From assembly GCA_024690635.1 (NCBI GenBank), contig JAILOW010000196.1, forward strand, positions 7,331 to 71,330: a stretch of DNA of 64,000 bases, given 5' to 3'. Position 1 is the first letter of the stretch. Every line of letters starts with the position of its first letter. This document shows, one piece after another, positions 24,503 through 33,141 of this stretch. Source of the DNA: Butyrivibrio sp. (lineage in GTDB: Bacteria; Bacillota_A; Clostridia; Lachnospirales; Lachnospiraceae). A program made the translations under genes and the position numbers. The notes beneath the pieces are model-generated. The model was not told where the DNA came from, searched no databases, and saw nothing but the letters and a program-made list of their open reading frames with translations.

Positions 24503-25441
24503 ATGAGTAAAACCGTAGCAAATAAAAAGAAAACGGTAATTACCAAAAAAGTGCTCGTAAGACAGAAGGTTCTTATAGCATGGTCTGTAGTATTTGTTAT
24601 CTACGGATTCATTTTCTGTTATCTGCCTCTGGCCGGATGGCTTATGGCCTTTGAAAACTATAAGAACAAAACAGGCCTCTTCCACTCTCAGTGGGTTGGG
24701 CTTGCTAAATTCAAATTCCTGTTTTCCGATGCAACATTCATCAGGGTTATCAGAAACACTTTCTGCATGGGTACTTTGAACCTCATATTTACTACCCTGA
24801 CAGCCATTGTATTTGCAATTCTGTTAAACGAATTCAGACTTTTAAAGCCCAAGAAGGTTGTGCAGACTGTATCATATCTGCCTCACTTTCTTTCCTGGAT
24901 CATCGTTACAGGTATCTTAAATGATGCTCTTTCATCAACGGGAATCGTAAATGAGCTTTTGACAAAATCCGGTATCGTAAAGGACACTGTCCCGTTCTTC
25001 TCAATTCCCGCACTTTTCTGGCCCATCGTAACCTTCGCACATGTGTGGAAGGAAACAGGATGGAATGCCATTATTTATCTTTCAGCCATCACTTCCATCG
25101 ATCCCTGTCTTTATGAAGCAGCTTCCATCGATGGCGCGGGCAGATGGGGAAAGATCAAACATGTTACTCTTCCGGGACTTCGTCCCACAATCATAGTCCT
25201 GCTTATCATGAACCTTGGAAATCTGTTGAATGCAGGCTTTGAAGTACAGTATCTCTTAGGAAACGGACTCGTAAAGAGTGTCGCAGATACCATTGATATC
25301 TATGTTCTGACTTGGGGTATCAGCCAGAATGACTACTCTCTCGGTACTGCAGCCGGTATGTTTAAGAGCGTTGTATCCATAGCGATCATCGTCATCGCGA
25401 ACGAAATCGCCAAGAGAACCGGCGAAGAAAGGTTATTCTAG
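24503..25441 (+). CDS. CUT1 sugar ABC permease (LplB-like)
   Basis: A 312-residue permease with six predicted helices. The basic N-terminus (MSKTVANKKKTVITKK) is cytoplasmic. The EAA loop is YEAASIDGAGRWGKIKHVTLPGLRP, and the C-terminus AAGMFKSVVSIAIIVIANEIAKRTGEERLF matches LplB-type permeases. AAAGGA lies nine bases before the ATG. It pairs with the permease 13 bases downstream. As in the first importer, no ATPase gene accompanies it. Confidence 0.92.
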   Translation: MSKTVANKKKTVITKKVLVRQKVLIAWSVVFVIYGFIFCYLPLAGWLMAFENYKNKTGLFHSQWVGLAKFKFLFSDATFIRVIRNTFCMGTLNLIFTTLTAIVFAILLNEFRLLKPKKVVQTVSYLPHFLSWIIVTGILNDALSSTGIVNELLTKSGIVKDTVPFFSIPALFWPIVTFAHVWKETGWNAIIYLSAITSIDPCLYEAASIDGAGRWGKIKHVTLPGLRPTIIVLLIMNLGNLLNAGFEVQYLLGNGLVKSVADTIDIYVLTWGISQNDYSLGTAAGMFKSVVSIAIIVIANEIAKRTGEERLF

Positions 25442-25454
25442 GTGGAGGTGCTGT

Positions 25455-26366
25455 ATGGAAAAAAATGAAACCAAGTCCTTAGGACTTAAAATAAAAATAG
25501 GAGATGTGATCTTCTACATTTTCCTCACTTTATTCATGTTGCTGTTCAGTGTAGTAACGCTTTATCCGGTACTTAACACTCTGGCAATATCTTTCAACGA
25601 CGGTGTTGACGCCATGAGAGGCGGTGTGCACTTATGGCCCAGAATATTTACTCTGCAGAACTATACAACAGTACTTGCTCTTAGAAATATCGGACACGGT
25701 GCGCTGGTTTCAGTACTTCGTACTCTTATCGGCACAGTTCTTGCCGTTATAGCAAATGCCCTTCTGGCATTTATCGTAAGCCAGAAAAACTTCGTATTCA
25801 GATCACAGCTTTCACTTTTCTGGGTTATCACCATGTACGTTAACGGCGGTATGATCCCTATCATGCTCCTGTACAAGAACCTGCATTTGACCAATTCCTT
25901 CTGGGTATATGTTATCCCCGGAATGCTGAACGGTTTCAACATGCTGGTTATGAGGACTTACATGGAAGGTCTTCCGGATTCTCTTCAGGAAGCAGCCCAG
26001 ATCGACGGCGCAGGCTACATGAGAATATTTGTATCGGTTATATCACCCTTATGTAAGCCCATCTACGCTACGGTAGCTCTTTTCGTTGCAGTAGGTCAGT
26101 GGAACTCCTGGTTCGACACAATGCTCTACAACCGTATGGCAGATGAGTACACCACTCTTCAGTACGAGCTGATGAAGATGCTTTCAGCGGTTACAAGTCT
26201 TAAGGGAAATGCAGGAGCTGCCACCACAGGTACCTCCGTTAACATCACACCCATTTCCGTAAGAGCCGCAGCCACCATCATCACCATGGCTCCCATAGTA
26301 ATGCTCTACCCGTTCCTTCAGAGGTACTTCGTGGCAGGCCTTACTATCGGTGGTGTTAAAGAGTAA
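25455..26366 (+). CDS. CUT1 sugar ABC permease (LplC-like)
   Basis: A 303-residue permease with six predicted helices. The EAA loop is QEAAQIDGAGYMRIFVSVISPLCKP and the ending YFVAGLTIGGVKE resembles that of the first importer's LplC-type protein. GGAGG stands six bases before the ATG. Together with the preceding permease and binding protein it makes the transmembrane part of the second oligosaccharide importer. A strong terminator follows 31 bases after the stop codon. Confidence 0.92.
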   Translation: MEKNETKSLGLKIKIGDVIFYIFLTLFMLLFSVVTLYPVLNTLAISFNDGVDAMRGGVHLWPRIFTLQNYTTVLALRNIGHGALVSVLRTLIGTVLAVIANALLAFIVSQKNFVFRSQLSLFWVITMYVNGGMIPIMLLYKNLHLTNSFWVYVIPGMLNGFNMLVMRTYMEGLPDSLQEAAQIDGAGYMRIFVSVISPLCKPIYATVALFVAVGQWNSWFDTMLYNRMADEYTTLQYELMKMLSAVTSLKGNAGAATTGTSVNITPISVRAAATIITMAPIVMLYPFLQRYFVAGLTIGGVKE

Positions 26367-26397
26367 ATTATCAAAAGATTTTGAGTGTTTTTATAAG

Positions 26398-26434
26398 AAA
26401 AGGCTGTCACGCTTTAAAAGTGTGGCAGCCTTTT
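26398..26434 (+). terminator. Terminator of the second importer operon
   Basis: AAAAGGCTGTCACGC pairs with GTGTGGCAGCCTTTT (G-U near the loop), ending in TTTTC. Its A/T-rich foot makes it usable in both directions, so it may also stop minus-strand transcripts from the AraC gene. Confidence 0.85.
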
Positions 26435-26435
26435 C

Positions 26436-26615
26436 ATTGAACATAATAAGCGCGGAAACGAGGATATAACCTATAGCCAAAGTACACACCGCCACCAATG
26501 CATTTTTAGAATTAGCTATTACCTTTGCGATAATGCGTATGCTCTTTGAATAACGGAATGCTTTAAATACTCTAAATACTCTGAACGTCCTAACTATTCC
26601 ATCATCCTCTTTGTT
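26436..26615 (-). pseudogene. Remnant of a voltage-gated ion channel (S4-S5 region)
   Basis: An open frame on the minus strand from just after a TAA (26618-26616) encodes RTFRVFRVFKAFRYSKSIR, with a basic residue at every third position as in an S4 voltage sensor. It is followed by IIAKVIANSKNALVAVCTL and AIGYILVSALIMFN, like the S4-S5 linker and S5 helix of bacterial ion-transport channels. There is no start codon or ribosome binding site, S1-S3 are missing, and the homology stops exactly where the plus-strand terminator begins, before any pore loop. It starts 14 bases after the AraC stop codon. I read it as a decayed internal fragment. Confidence 0.65.
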
Positions 26616-26628
26616 TTATCCGTATATT

Positions 26629-27525
26629 TTATTTCCCCACCCTTGCTTTTCTCTCATCATCCGACAGATAGAGCTTTCTAAATTCAGTAGGAGAGCAGCC
26701 GTTAGAGTCCTTGAATACGCGGTTGAAGGTTGAAAGGCTAAAGAAGCCGGATTGCATGGCTACTTCCATAACGGAGAGACTGGAATTGCCAAGGAGCTGT
26801 TTTGCCATCATCATCCTTCGCTTGGTGATGTAGCGGTAGCAGGAGATTCCCATGGCGGATTTAAAGAGCCTTTCGAAGTGATACTTGGAAAATCCCGCCA
26901 TCTCGGCAAGAGAGTCAACGGATATTTCCTCGTTGCAATGGGAATCTATGTAGTTGGTAACCGCCACAAGTCTTTCGACATTGCCGGTAACAGTATCCTC
27001 GGGATCTGCGGAAACCGCCCCTTCCGTAAGGTGCATGCTTCCTATCTGAGCCAGCATAAGCGTCACAAGAGAGTACACCGAAATCTGCAAAAACTCATCG
27101 CTCTCGCCGTAAAGTCTTTGGATCTCGTAAAAATATCCCTTTAGCCTTTCCGCCTCTTCAGGGTGCTTTTCTTTTCTAACTCTTACATACGGAGGCAGAG
27201 TTTTTAACAGCGGAACCAGCGATGATACCTGGGAATAGCCTCCTATATCAAACAATAAGATGAGCTTTTCGCCACCTTCTTTGGTCTCGAGATATTCATG
27301 AAGGGTTCCCGGAGCAATGAGCATGATATCACCGGGGCCGCAGCGTTTTACCACTGAAGAGTCATTGTGAAACTGGATCTCAACGGCGCCTGTAATGGGC
27401 ATGACAAGTTCTACCTCGTTATGCCAGTGCTGAGGATAGCCGTTTAGATGATTATGATATAAAAGCACACCGTCCAGGGTGTCAAAAAGAATATCTTCTC
27501 TTGAATGAGCGTTTATAACCGGCAT
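26629..27525 (-). CDS. AraC-family transcriptional regulator
   Basis: A 298-residue regulator. Residues about 15-100 form the cupin sensor (HNHLNGYPQHWHNEVELVMPITGAVEIQFHND, CGPGDIMLIAPGTLHEYL). Residues about 190-290 form the DNA-binding domain with helix-turn-helix motifs EEISVDSLAEMAGFSKYHFERLFKSAMGISCYRYI and SVMEVAMQSGFFSLSTFNRVFKDSNGCSPTEFRK. AGGAG precedes the ATG. It follows the GH13 glucosidase by 29 bases, so it is probably in the same transcript and controls it or the convergent importer. Its inducer is unknown. Confidence 0.9.
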   Translation of the reverse strand: MPVINAHSREDILFDTLDGVLLYHNHLNGYPQHWHNEVELVMPITGAVEIQFHNDSSVVKRCGPGDIMLIAPGTLHEYLETKEGGEKLILLFDIGGYSQVSSLVPLLKTLPPYVRVRKEKHPEEAERLKGYFYEIQRLYGESDEFLQISVYSLVTLMLAQIGSMHLTEGAVSADPEDTVTGNVERLVAVTNYIDSHCNEEISVDSLAEMAGFSKYHFERLFKSAMGISCYRYITKRRMMMAKQLLGNSSLSVMEVAMQSGFFSLSTFNRVFKDSNGCSPTEFRKLYLSDDERKARVGK

Positions 27526-27554
27526 GGTTATCTCCTGTAGTTAAGTCTGTATTT

Positions 27555-29243
27555 TCAGTCTAAAGAAATTGCAACAGCTTCGTAGGGACGAAGCTTTCCG
27601 GAGGCATTACCGTCAGGGTAATTGCCTATAAGCAGCGATCCGTTTTTGCACTCATCGGGCACGGCAATATCCACATCGTGATCTGTAAAGTTGCATGCTA
27701 CAAAGAGCTTTTTATCATCCAATGTACGAGTGTAAGCAAATACTTCCTTACTATCCGGATACAACAGCTCAAATTTTCCGTATACAATAAGGTCACTCTT
27801 TTTCCTAAGAGCAATGAGTTTTTTGTAATAGTTGTAAACGGAATCTTCTCTTGCAACAGCATCCTTGGCATTTACCGTAACATAATCGGGATTGATGCGA
27901 AGCCAGGGCTTGCCTGTTGTAAAGCCGGCATTTTCGCTGTCATCCCACTGCATTGGAGTGCGGGCATTGTCGCGGCTCTGACGACGCATTACTTCAAGAG
28001 CATCCTCTTTTCTGATAATGCCTTTTTCTATATTCTGACGAACATTATTACTTGATTCTATGTCGTTTATCTCATCCAGGCTGTTCCAAGGGCAGTTGGT
28101 CATGCCGATCTCTTCGCCCTGATATACATAGGGCGTGCCCTTCATAAGATGCAGACAGGTTCCCAGCATCTTTGCGCTGAGTTCTCGATACTCCTTGCTA
28201 TCATTTCCAAAACGTGAAACGCAGCGAGGCTGATCGTGATTGTTCCAGTAAAGAGAATTCCACGCATAGCCCTCAAGTCCCGTTTCCCACTTGTTCATGG
28301 CTTCTTTAAGGTTTTGCAGGTTCATGACTGTAAGGCCGTAGCGACCTACGCCGTCGGCATAATCACAGCCCATATGATCAAACTGGAAGATCATGTTCAG
28401 CTCTGAGCCTTCAAGATTTGCGTAGTTGCGGGCTTCTTCCATGGAAACACCTGGGCATTCTCCAACAGTTATCACATCAAACTTGGAGAGTACGCGATCA
28501 TTCATCTCGCGTAGATACTCATGAAGATGCGGGCCTGTAGCGCAATCTGCCCAGCTTGCATAGCCTGTTTCACCGGGTACACCGTCAGGAAGCCCTGCAG
28601 GCTTGGAAATAAGGCTGATAACGTCCATTCTGAAGCCGTCAACGCCCTTTTTGAGCCACCAGGTCATCATATCAAAAACTTCATCCCTGACCTTGGGATT
28701 GTCCCAGTTAAGATCAGGCTGTCTTGGGGAAAAGAGATGCATGAAGTACTGTCCTGTCGTCTCGTCATATTTCCATACACTTCCACCAAAGCAAGATCCC
28801 CAGTTGTTTGGCTCAGCTCCGGGTTCTCCGCCCTTCATGCCGGGTCTTGGATCACGCCAGATATAGTAATCCCTGTAAGGGTTATCTTTTGATTTTTTTG
28901 CTTCTTTAAACCAGTTATGCTCATCGGAAGTATGGTTCACAACAAGATCCATCATGATCTTGAGCCCCAGTTCGTGAGCTCTTTTAAGGAGCTCATCAAA
29001 ATCTTCCATCGTGCCAAACTCGGGCATTATAGCTCTGTAATCGCTGATGTCGTAGCCGTTGTCATCATTGGGAGATGCATAAACTGGGGAGAGCCAGATC
29101 ACGTCCGCACCAAGCTCTGCGATGTACGGAAGGCGAGCGGTGATGCCTTTAAGGTCCCCGATGCCGTCACCGTTACTGTCACTGTAGCTGCGAGGATATA
29201 TCTGATATACCACGCTTTTTTGCCACCATTTCTTTTCTTCCAT
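27555..29243 (-). CDS. GH13 oligo-1,6-glucosidase
   Basis: A 562-residue cytoplasmic family 13 enzyme. The ATG at 29243 follows AGGAGG by five bases. An open frame continues 46 codons upstream without a usable site. Conserved regions are DLVVNHTSD, GFRMDVIS with nucleophile D207, TVGECPG with the acid Glu, and NHDQPR. Val208 beside the nucleophile is the residue found in oligo-1,6-glucosidases/isomaltases, where maltases tend to have Thr or Ala. Alpha-1,6 bonds in isomaltose or panose are therefore the likely target. The C-terminal beta domain starts near 480. The adjacent AraC gene suggests local control. Confidence 0.93.
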   Translation of the reverse strand: MEEKKWWQKSVVYQIYPRSYSDSNGDGIGDLKGITARLPYIAELGADVIWLSPVYASPNDDNGYDISDYRAIMPEFGTMEDFDELLKRAHELGLKIMMDLVVNHTSDEHNWFKEAKKSKDNPYRDYYIWRDPRPGMKGGEPGAEPNNWGSCFGGSVWKYDETTGQYFMHLFSPRQPDLNWDNPKVRDEVFDMMTWWLKKGVDGFRMDVISLISKPAGLPDGVPGETGYASWADCATGPHLHEYLREMNDRVLSKFDVITVGECPGVSMEEARNYANLEGSELNMIFQFDHMGCDYADGVGRYGLTVMNLQNLKEAMNKWETGLEGYAWNSLYWNNHDQPRCVSRFGNDSKEYRELSAKMLGTCLHLMKGTPYVYQGEEIGMTNCPWNSLDEINDIESSNNVRQNIEKGIIRKEDALEVMRRQSRDNARTPMQWDDSENAGFTTGKPWLRINPDYVTVNAKDAVAREDSVYNYYKKLIALRKKSDLIVYGKFELLYPDSKEVFAYTRTLDDKKLFVACNFTDHDVDIAVPDECKNGSLLIGNYPDGNASGKLRPYEAVAISLD

Positions 29244-29402
29244 AAGACCCTCCTTATTTAGAAATACCGTTACTCTTTCCTGCTCAAATCTATATGTTAA
29301 ATCATATCCTTTTTGGGCCAATAAAAAAAGAGTTTTGATGATGGCTTTTAGATTGTGATATCTGTGGCATAATGGCTTCACTTAGCATTCTTTTCATGTT
29401 TA

Positions 29403-29599
29403 GCCTGCCTGTAATCCAAAATTTTGAAATTAGGCAGACCGGAAACATGAATATTACCTGCCGTAATTTGTGAAATCCTCCATTGAGGCAGTCTTGGTAT
29501 AAGTCCAAAGTCTGCCTCAATTACTTAATTACAAATTTAAGCAGGCTATTTTGTTTTTTTCGGTCTGCCAAGATTAGTGAAGTTTTAAAACAGGCAGAC
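29403..29599. repeat. Array of four imperfect hairpins (downstream array)
   Basis: Four units share GNCTGCC...GGCAGNC arms. Left arms start at 29403, 29456, 29510 and 29563 (steps 53, 54, 53). Right arms start 30, 31, 30 and 30 bases later. Arms: GCCTGCC/GGCAGAC, ACCTGCC/GGCAGTC, GTCTGCC/AGCAGGC, GTCTGCC/GGCAGAC. The interior sequences (about 23 bases) and the spacers (about 15 bases) differ between units, and unit 4 pairs perfectly. TTGAGGCAG at unit 2 can also pair with CTGCCTCAA at unit 3. The same register recurs in the array at 30733-30929, exactly 1330 bases away. It lies 3' of the nuclease gene. Confidence 0.8.
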
Positions 29600-29809
29600 G
29601 AATCGTCTAATACGCCCCTGGGATTATCCACATTAAATCACTATGTGACTCACTGAGCATCTACACATGGCTTAATCCTTTCGAAGAGATTTATCTTAAT
29701 GGCATTTACCTACTGAATCTACTTATTTCCCCATGGATTGCCCGCTATGAACCGTTCCACAAAGTGTTATTTATATCTTCACCCCCTTTTTCTCCGCCAG
29801 AGAAAGGTC

Positions 29810-30619
29810 CTATAGCAAATGTTCCTGAATCAGCGCCTTTACCACAGAAGTGCTAAGTACATAGTTGCTGGTTTCATATGTGACGAGAAGCCTCTTGCCG
29901 GGAAAAATCCCATTACGTGTATATGCATCAATCTTCCTGACCGCTTTCTCTGCATATTCCGGATCATTCATTCTTCCATCATGCTCCCAATATATCTCTT
30001 CAAAAGTCTTCTTGCTTAAAAATGTAAAGTCAGGATAAACGATTCCTACCCCTTTTAGCTTTAACGGGCATTCATATTTATATTCAATTCCAAGATCGTA
30101 GAACATGTCCGCCAAAATCTTTTCCGACTTTGATCTTACCCTTTCGCCCTTCTTGGTATATATTTCCGGCCAACCCGGAGCAAATTCTTTTCCTTTGTAA
30201 GGAACACTCTTCCATTCAGACACCCGTTGCTCCCATAGTTTTTCAACCGGTCGCACCAATTCCTGCCTTAACGCATGCATCTGTTGATAAATCTTTACTA
30301 TCTCATCATCTTCATATTCTGAATTTAGTTTTTGAACCTGTTTAAGCCTTCTTTCAACAAGCTTTTGCACCCTCTGATCATAGCTTTTCTGCGCCAGTTT
30401 CCGAGCAAGGTCTCTGTTTTCCTTCTTTATAAACGTACCTTGCCTTCTTTTCTTATTGTCTTCATCTGATTCTGAACAATACATGAATTGTATTTTTTTA
30501 CCCGATGATGTTATTCTTAGATTTCCTTCAGGCACGTTAGTCAGCCTTTTATCTACCTGCTTCTTAATCTGTTTGAGTCTGCTTTCTTCCTGTCCTAATA
30601 GTTCTTTTAATCCGTACAA
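29810..30619 (-). CDS. Uncharacterised PD-(D/E)XK nuclease-like protein between hairpin arrays
   Basis: A 269-residue soluble protein. The start is TTG at 30619, fixed by a perfect AGGAGG six bases upstream. The next in-frame ATG is 45 codons on, inside the conserved part. Residues 1-135 are helical, highly charged and partly coiled-coil (NLRITSSGKKIQFMYC, LARKLAQKSYDQRVQKL). Residues 160-255 look like a restriction-endonuclease fold: E166 in RSKSEKILADMF, D197 in VYPDFTFLSK, E212 in YWEHDGRMND, then YAEKAVRKIDAYTRNGIFPG. I know this family as common in gut Firmicutes but without an assigned function. DNA cleavage is an inference from the motif order. Hairpin arrays flank it on both sides. 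Confidence 0.75.
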   Translation of the reverse strand: MYGLKELLGQEESRLKQIKKQVDKRLTNVPEGNLRITSSGKKIQFMYCSESDEDNKKRRQGTFIKKENRDLARKLAQKSYDQRVQKLVERRLKQVQKLNSEYEDDEIVKIYQQMHALRQELVRPVEKLWEQRVSEWKSVPYKGKEFAPGWPEIYTKKGERVRSKSEKILADMFYDLGIEYKYECPLKLKGVGIVYPDFTFLSKKTFEEIYWEHDGRMNDPEYAEKAVRKIDAYTRNGIFPGKRLLVTYETSNYVLSTSVVKALIQEHLL

Positions 30620-30732
30620 CTGTAACCTCCTAATTGTGCATGTTTTTAGATAGTTTCAAGATATTGTCCATTACCTTATTCAAGCTTGCTTATTATCATC
30701 ATCTTAATCATGAGAGCTGATTTGTAATTTGA

Positions 30733-30929
30733 GACTGCCTAAATTGAGAAAGAAGCAATTTCGGCATGCTCCCATTTCCTTTTTTCACTGCCTATTTCAA
30801 TTATATTTACTATTGAGGCAGACCGAATAAAACATCCAAGGCTGCCACAAATATGATTTTCCCCCAGAAAGCAGCCTGATTTCTAAAAAGAAGACTGCCG
30901 CAAATCACTTTTTTCACGCTGAGGCAGAC
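30733..30929. repeat. Array of four imperfect hairpins (upstream array)
   Basis: Left arms start at 30733, 30786, 30840 and 30893 (steps 53, 54, 53). Right arms start 30, 31, 30 and 30 bases later, the same register as the array at 29403-29599. Arms: GACTGCC/GGCATGC, CACTGCC/GGCAGAC, GGCTGCC/AGCAGCC (extending to a perfect 7-bp AGGCTGC/GCAGCCT) and GACTGCC/GGCAGAC. Unit 2 shares ATTGAGGCAG with unit 2 of the other array, and I count 29 of 54 identical positions between those two. It lies 114 bases before the nuclease start codon and downstream of a promoter, so it would be transcribed as part of the leader. Confidence 0.8.
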
Positions 30930-31017
30930 TGTTCCCCAAATTTCGCATGTTCCTTAAATGACGCCCAAATATCGACCCGGATCACGCCCCAATTTATGAC
31001 CGAAATTGTGAAATAAA

Positions 31018-31064
31018 CAGCGGATAATGACTCTATCACGCTGTTACGCCCGGAAAAGGCGTAA
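31018..31064 (-). other. Hairpins at the 5' end of the nuclease leader
   Basis: Two adjacent stems follow the promoter: TTACGCC/GGCGTAA (31044-31064, loop about seven) and ACAGCG/CGCTGT (31017-31045 region, loop about 16). They overlap by one or two bases and may alternate. Neither has a T-run, so they are not terminators. GGGCGT recurs twice more between 30945 and 31000. No ORF of note is present. Confidence 0.4.
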
Positions 31065-31078
31065 AATGAACGAAAATG

Positions 31079-31107
31079 ATTATAACAAGCATAAATGCTT
31101 TTAGCAA
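31079..31107 (-). promoter_or_regulatory. Strong promoter directed at the nuclease locus
   Basis: On the minus strand TTGCTA (31107-31102) and TATAAT (31084-31079) are spaced by exactly 17 bases. Transcription would start near 31072 and run about 450 bases through hairpins and the upstream array before the nuclease TTG codon. Confidence 0.65.
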
Positions 31108-31163
31108 GTTTTAAGCAAGCACAGAGAGTCCGCGACTATTTACCGCGTACTTTTTCTGCAAAC

Positions 31164-31190
31164 AAAAAAGCCCTCAAACGAGGGCTTTTT
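31164..31190. terminator. Bidirectional terminator after the ATP synthase operon
   Basis: AAAAAAGCCCTC, a four-base loop, then GAGGGCTTTTT. It lies 17 bases after the atpC stop codon and also insulates the nuclease promoter downstream. Confidence 0.9.
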
Positions 31191-31207
31191 ACTGTTTTAT
31201 AAACCAA

Positions 31208-31624
31208 TCAATCCTTTATTTCCTGTCCGGTGGAACCAAGTCTTACCAGAGCTCTGTAGAGCTTGGCTTCGGCGCGGACTCGCGCCTCTTTGTCGAGCTG
31301 CTGGTCCCTGAGCCTTTCCTCGGCTCTTTCCTTGGCTGCTTTTGCTCTCTCAACGTCGATGTCCTCGCTCCACTCCCAGGTGGTGGGAAGAACGCGAACC
31401 TCGCCTTTCATAACAGAAAGCATTCCGCCGATACAGGCTGCTTTTCTTTCTGTGCCGTCCTCCATGGTAACTCTGGCAGTGCCCATACCGATAGCAGTAC
31501 AGTAGTCAGTGTGACGGGCAAGGATCTCCACATCACCGTCTATTGTACGAAGCAGTATCTTCTGGACTGTGCCGTCAAAGTCCTGACCGTCCATGGAAAC
31601 AACCTGTAAATGAAATGTCGACAT
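31208..31624 (-). CDS. atpC: ATP synthase F1 epsilon subunit
   Basis: A 138-residue F1 subunit. The N-terminal beta-sandwich (STFHLQVVSMDGQDFDGTVQKILLRTIDGDVEILARHTDYCTAIGMG) and the C-terminal helical hairpin (RAKAAKERAEERLRDQQLDKEARVRAEAKLYRALVRLG) are typical. It joins gamma to the c-ring and can inhibit hydrolysis. It is the last gene of the operon, 12 bases after atpD, with AAGGAG before the ATG. Confidence 0.95.
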   Translation of the reverse strand: MSTFHLQVVSMDGQDFDGTVQKILLRTIDGDVEILARHTDYCTAIGMGTARVTMEDGTERKAACIGGMLSVMKGEVRVLPTTWEWSEDIDVERAKAAKERAEERLRDQQLDKEARVRAEAKLYRALVRLGSTGQEIKD

Positions 31625-31636
31625 AAACAGCTCCTT

Positions 31637-33034
<1,398 letters not shown>

Positions 33035-33067
33035 TTAGACTCCTTATATTTGCTATTCCAAGATGAA

Positions 33068-33141
33068 GTTCTGCTCTCGTGCTACGCACTCGCCAGAACA
33101 AGCTAGTACACCAGGCTCGAAAACACCTCGCCAGGTGATCA
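33068..33141 (-). other. Structured intercistronic element, copy 2
   Basis: It starts at the atpG stop codon TGA (33141-33139). On the minus strand hairpin A is CACC-T-GGC, loop GAGGTGTTTTCGA, GCC-T-GGTG. Fourteen bases after the loop comes CTTGTTC, opening hairpin B: GTTCTG/CAGAAC outer stem, CGAG opposite CGAGAG, inner TGC/GCA stem. Compared with copy 1 (9541-9617), AAT/ATT becomes GGC/GCC and C-G in the outer stem becomes T-A, so pairing is kept while sequence changes. The T-T mismatch, the loop and the distance to the stop codon are unchanged. Confidence 0.6.

Noticed and set aside
29403..29599. CRISPR array
   Set aside because: The period is regular, but the repeated part is two short arms of an imperfect palindrome with variable interiors. 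There are no near-identical repeats of 25-40 bases, the spacers are only about 15 bases, and no cas genes are present.
29601..29809. Short frame VERFIAGNPWGNK on the minus strand as a gene remnant
   Set aside because: It has only about a dozen codons before a stop and no recognisable family. I could not support it as a coding remnant.
29403..30929. Integron attC sites or insertion-sequence ends
   Set aside because: There are no GTTRRRY cores, no integrase or transposase, and no terminal inverted repeats with target duplications that I can see.
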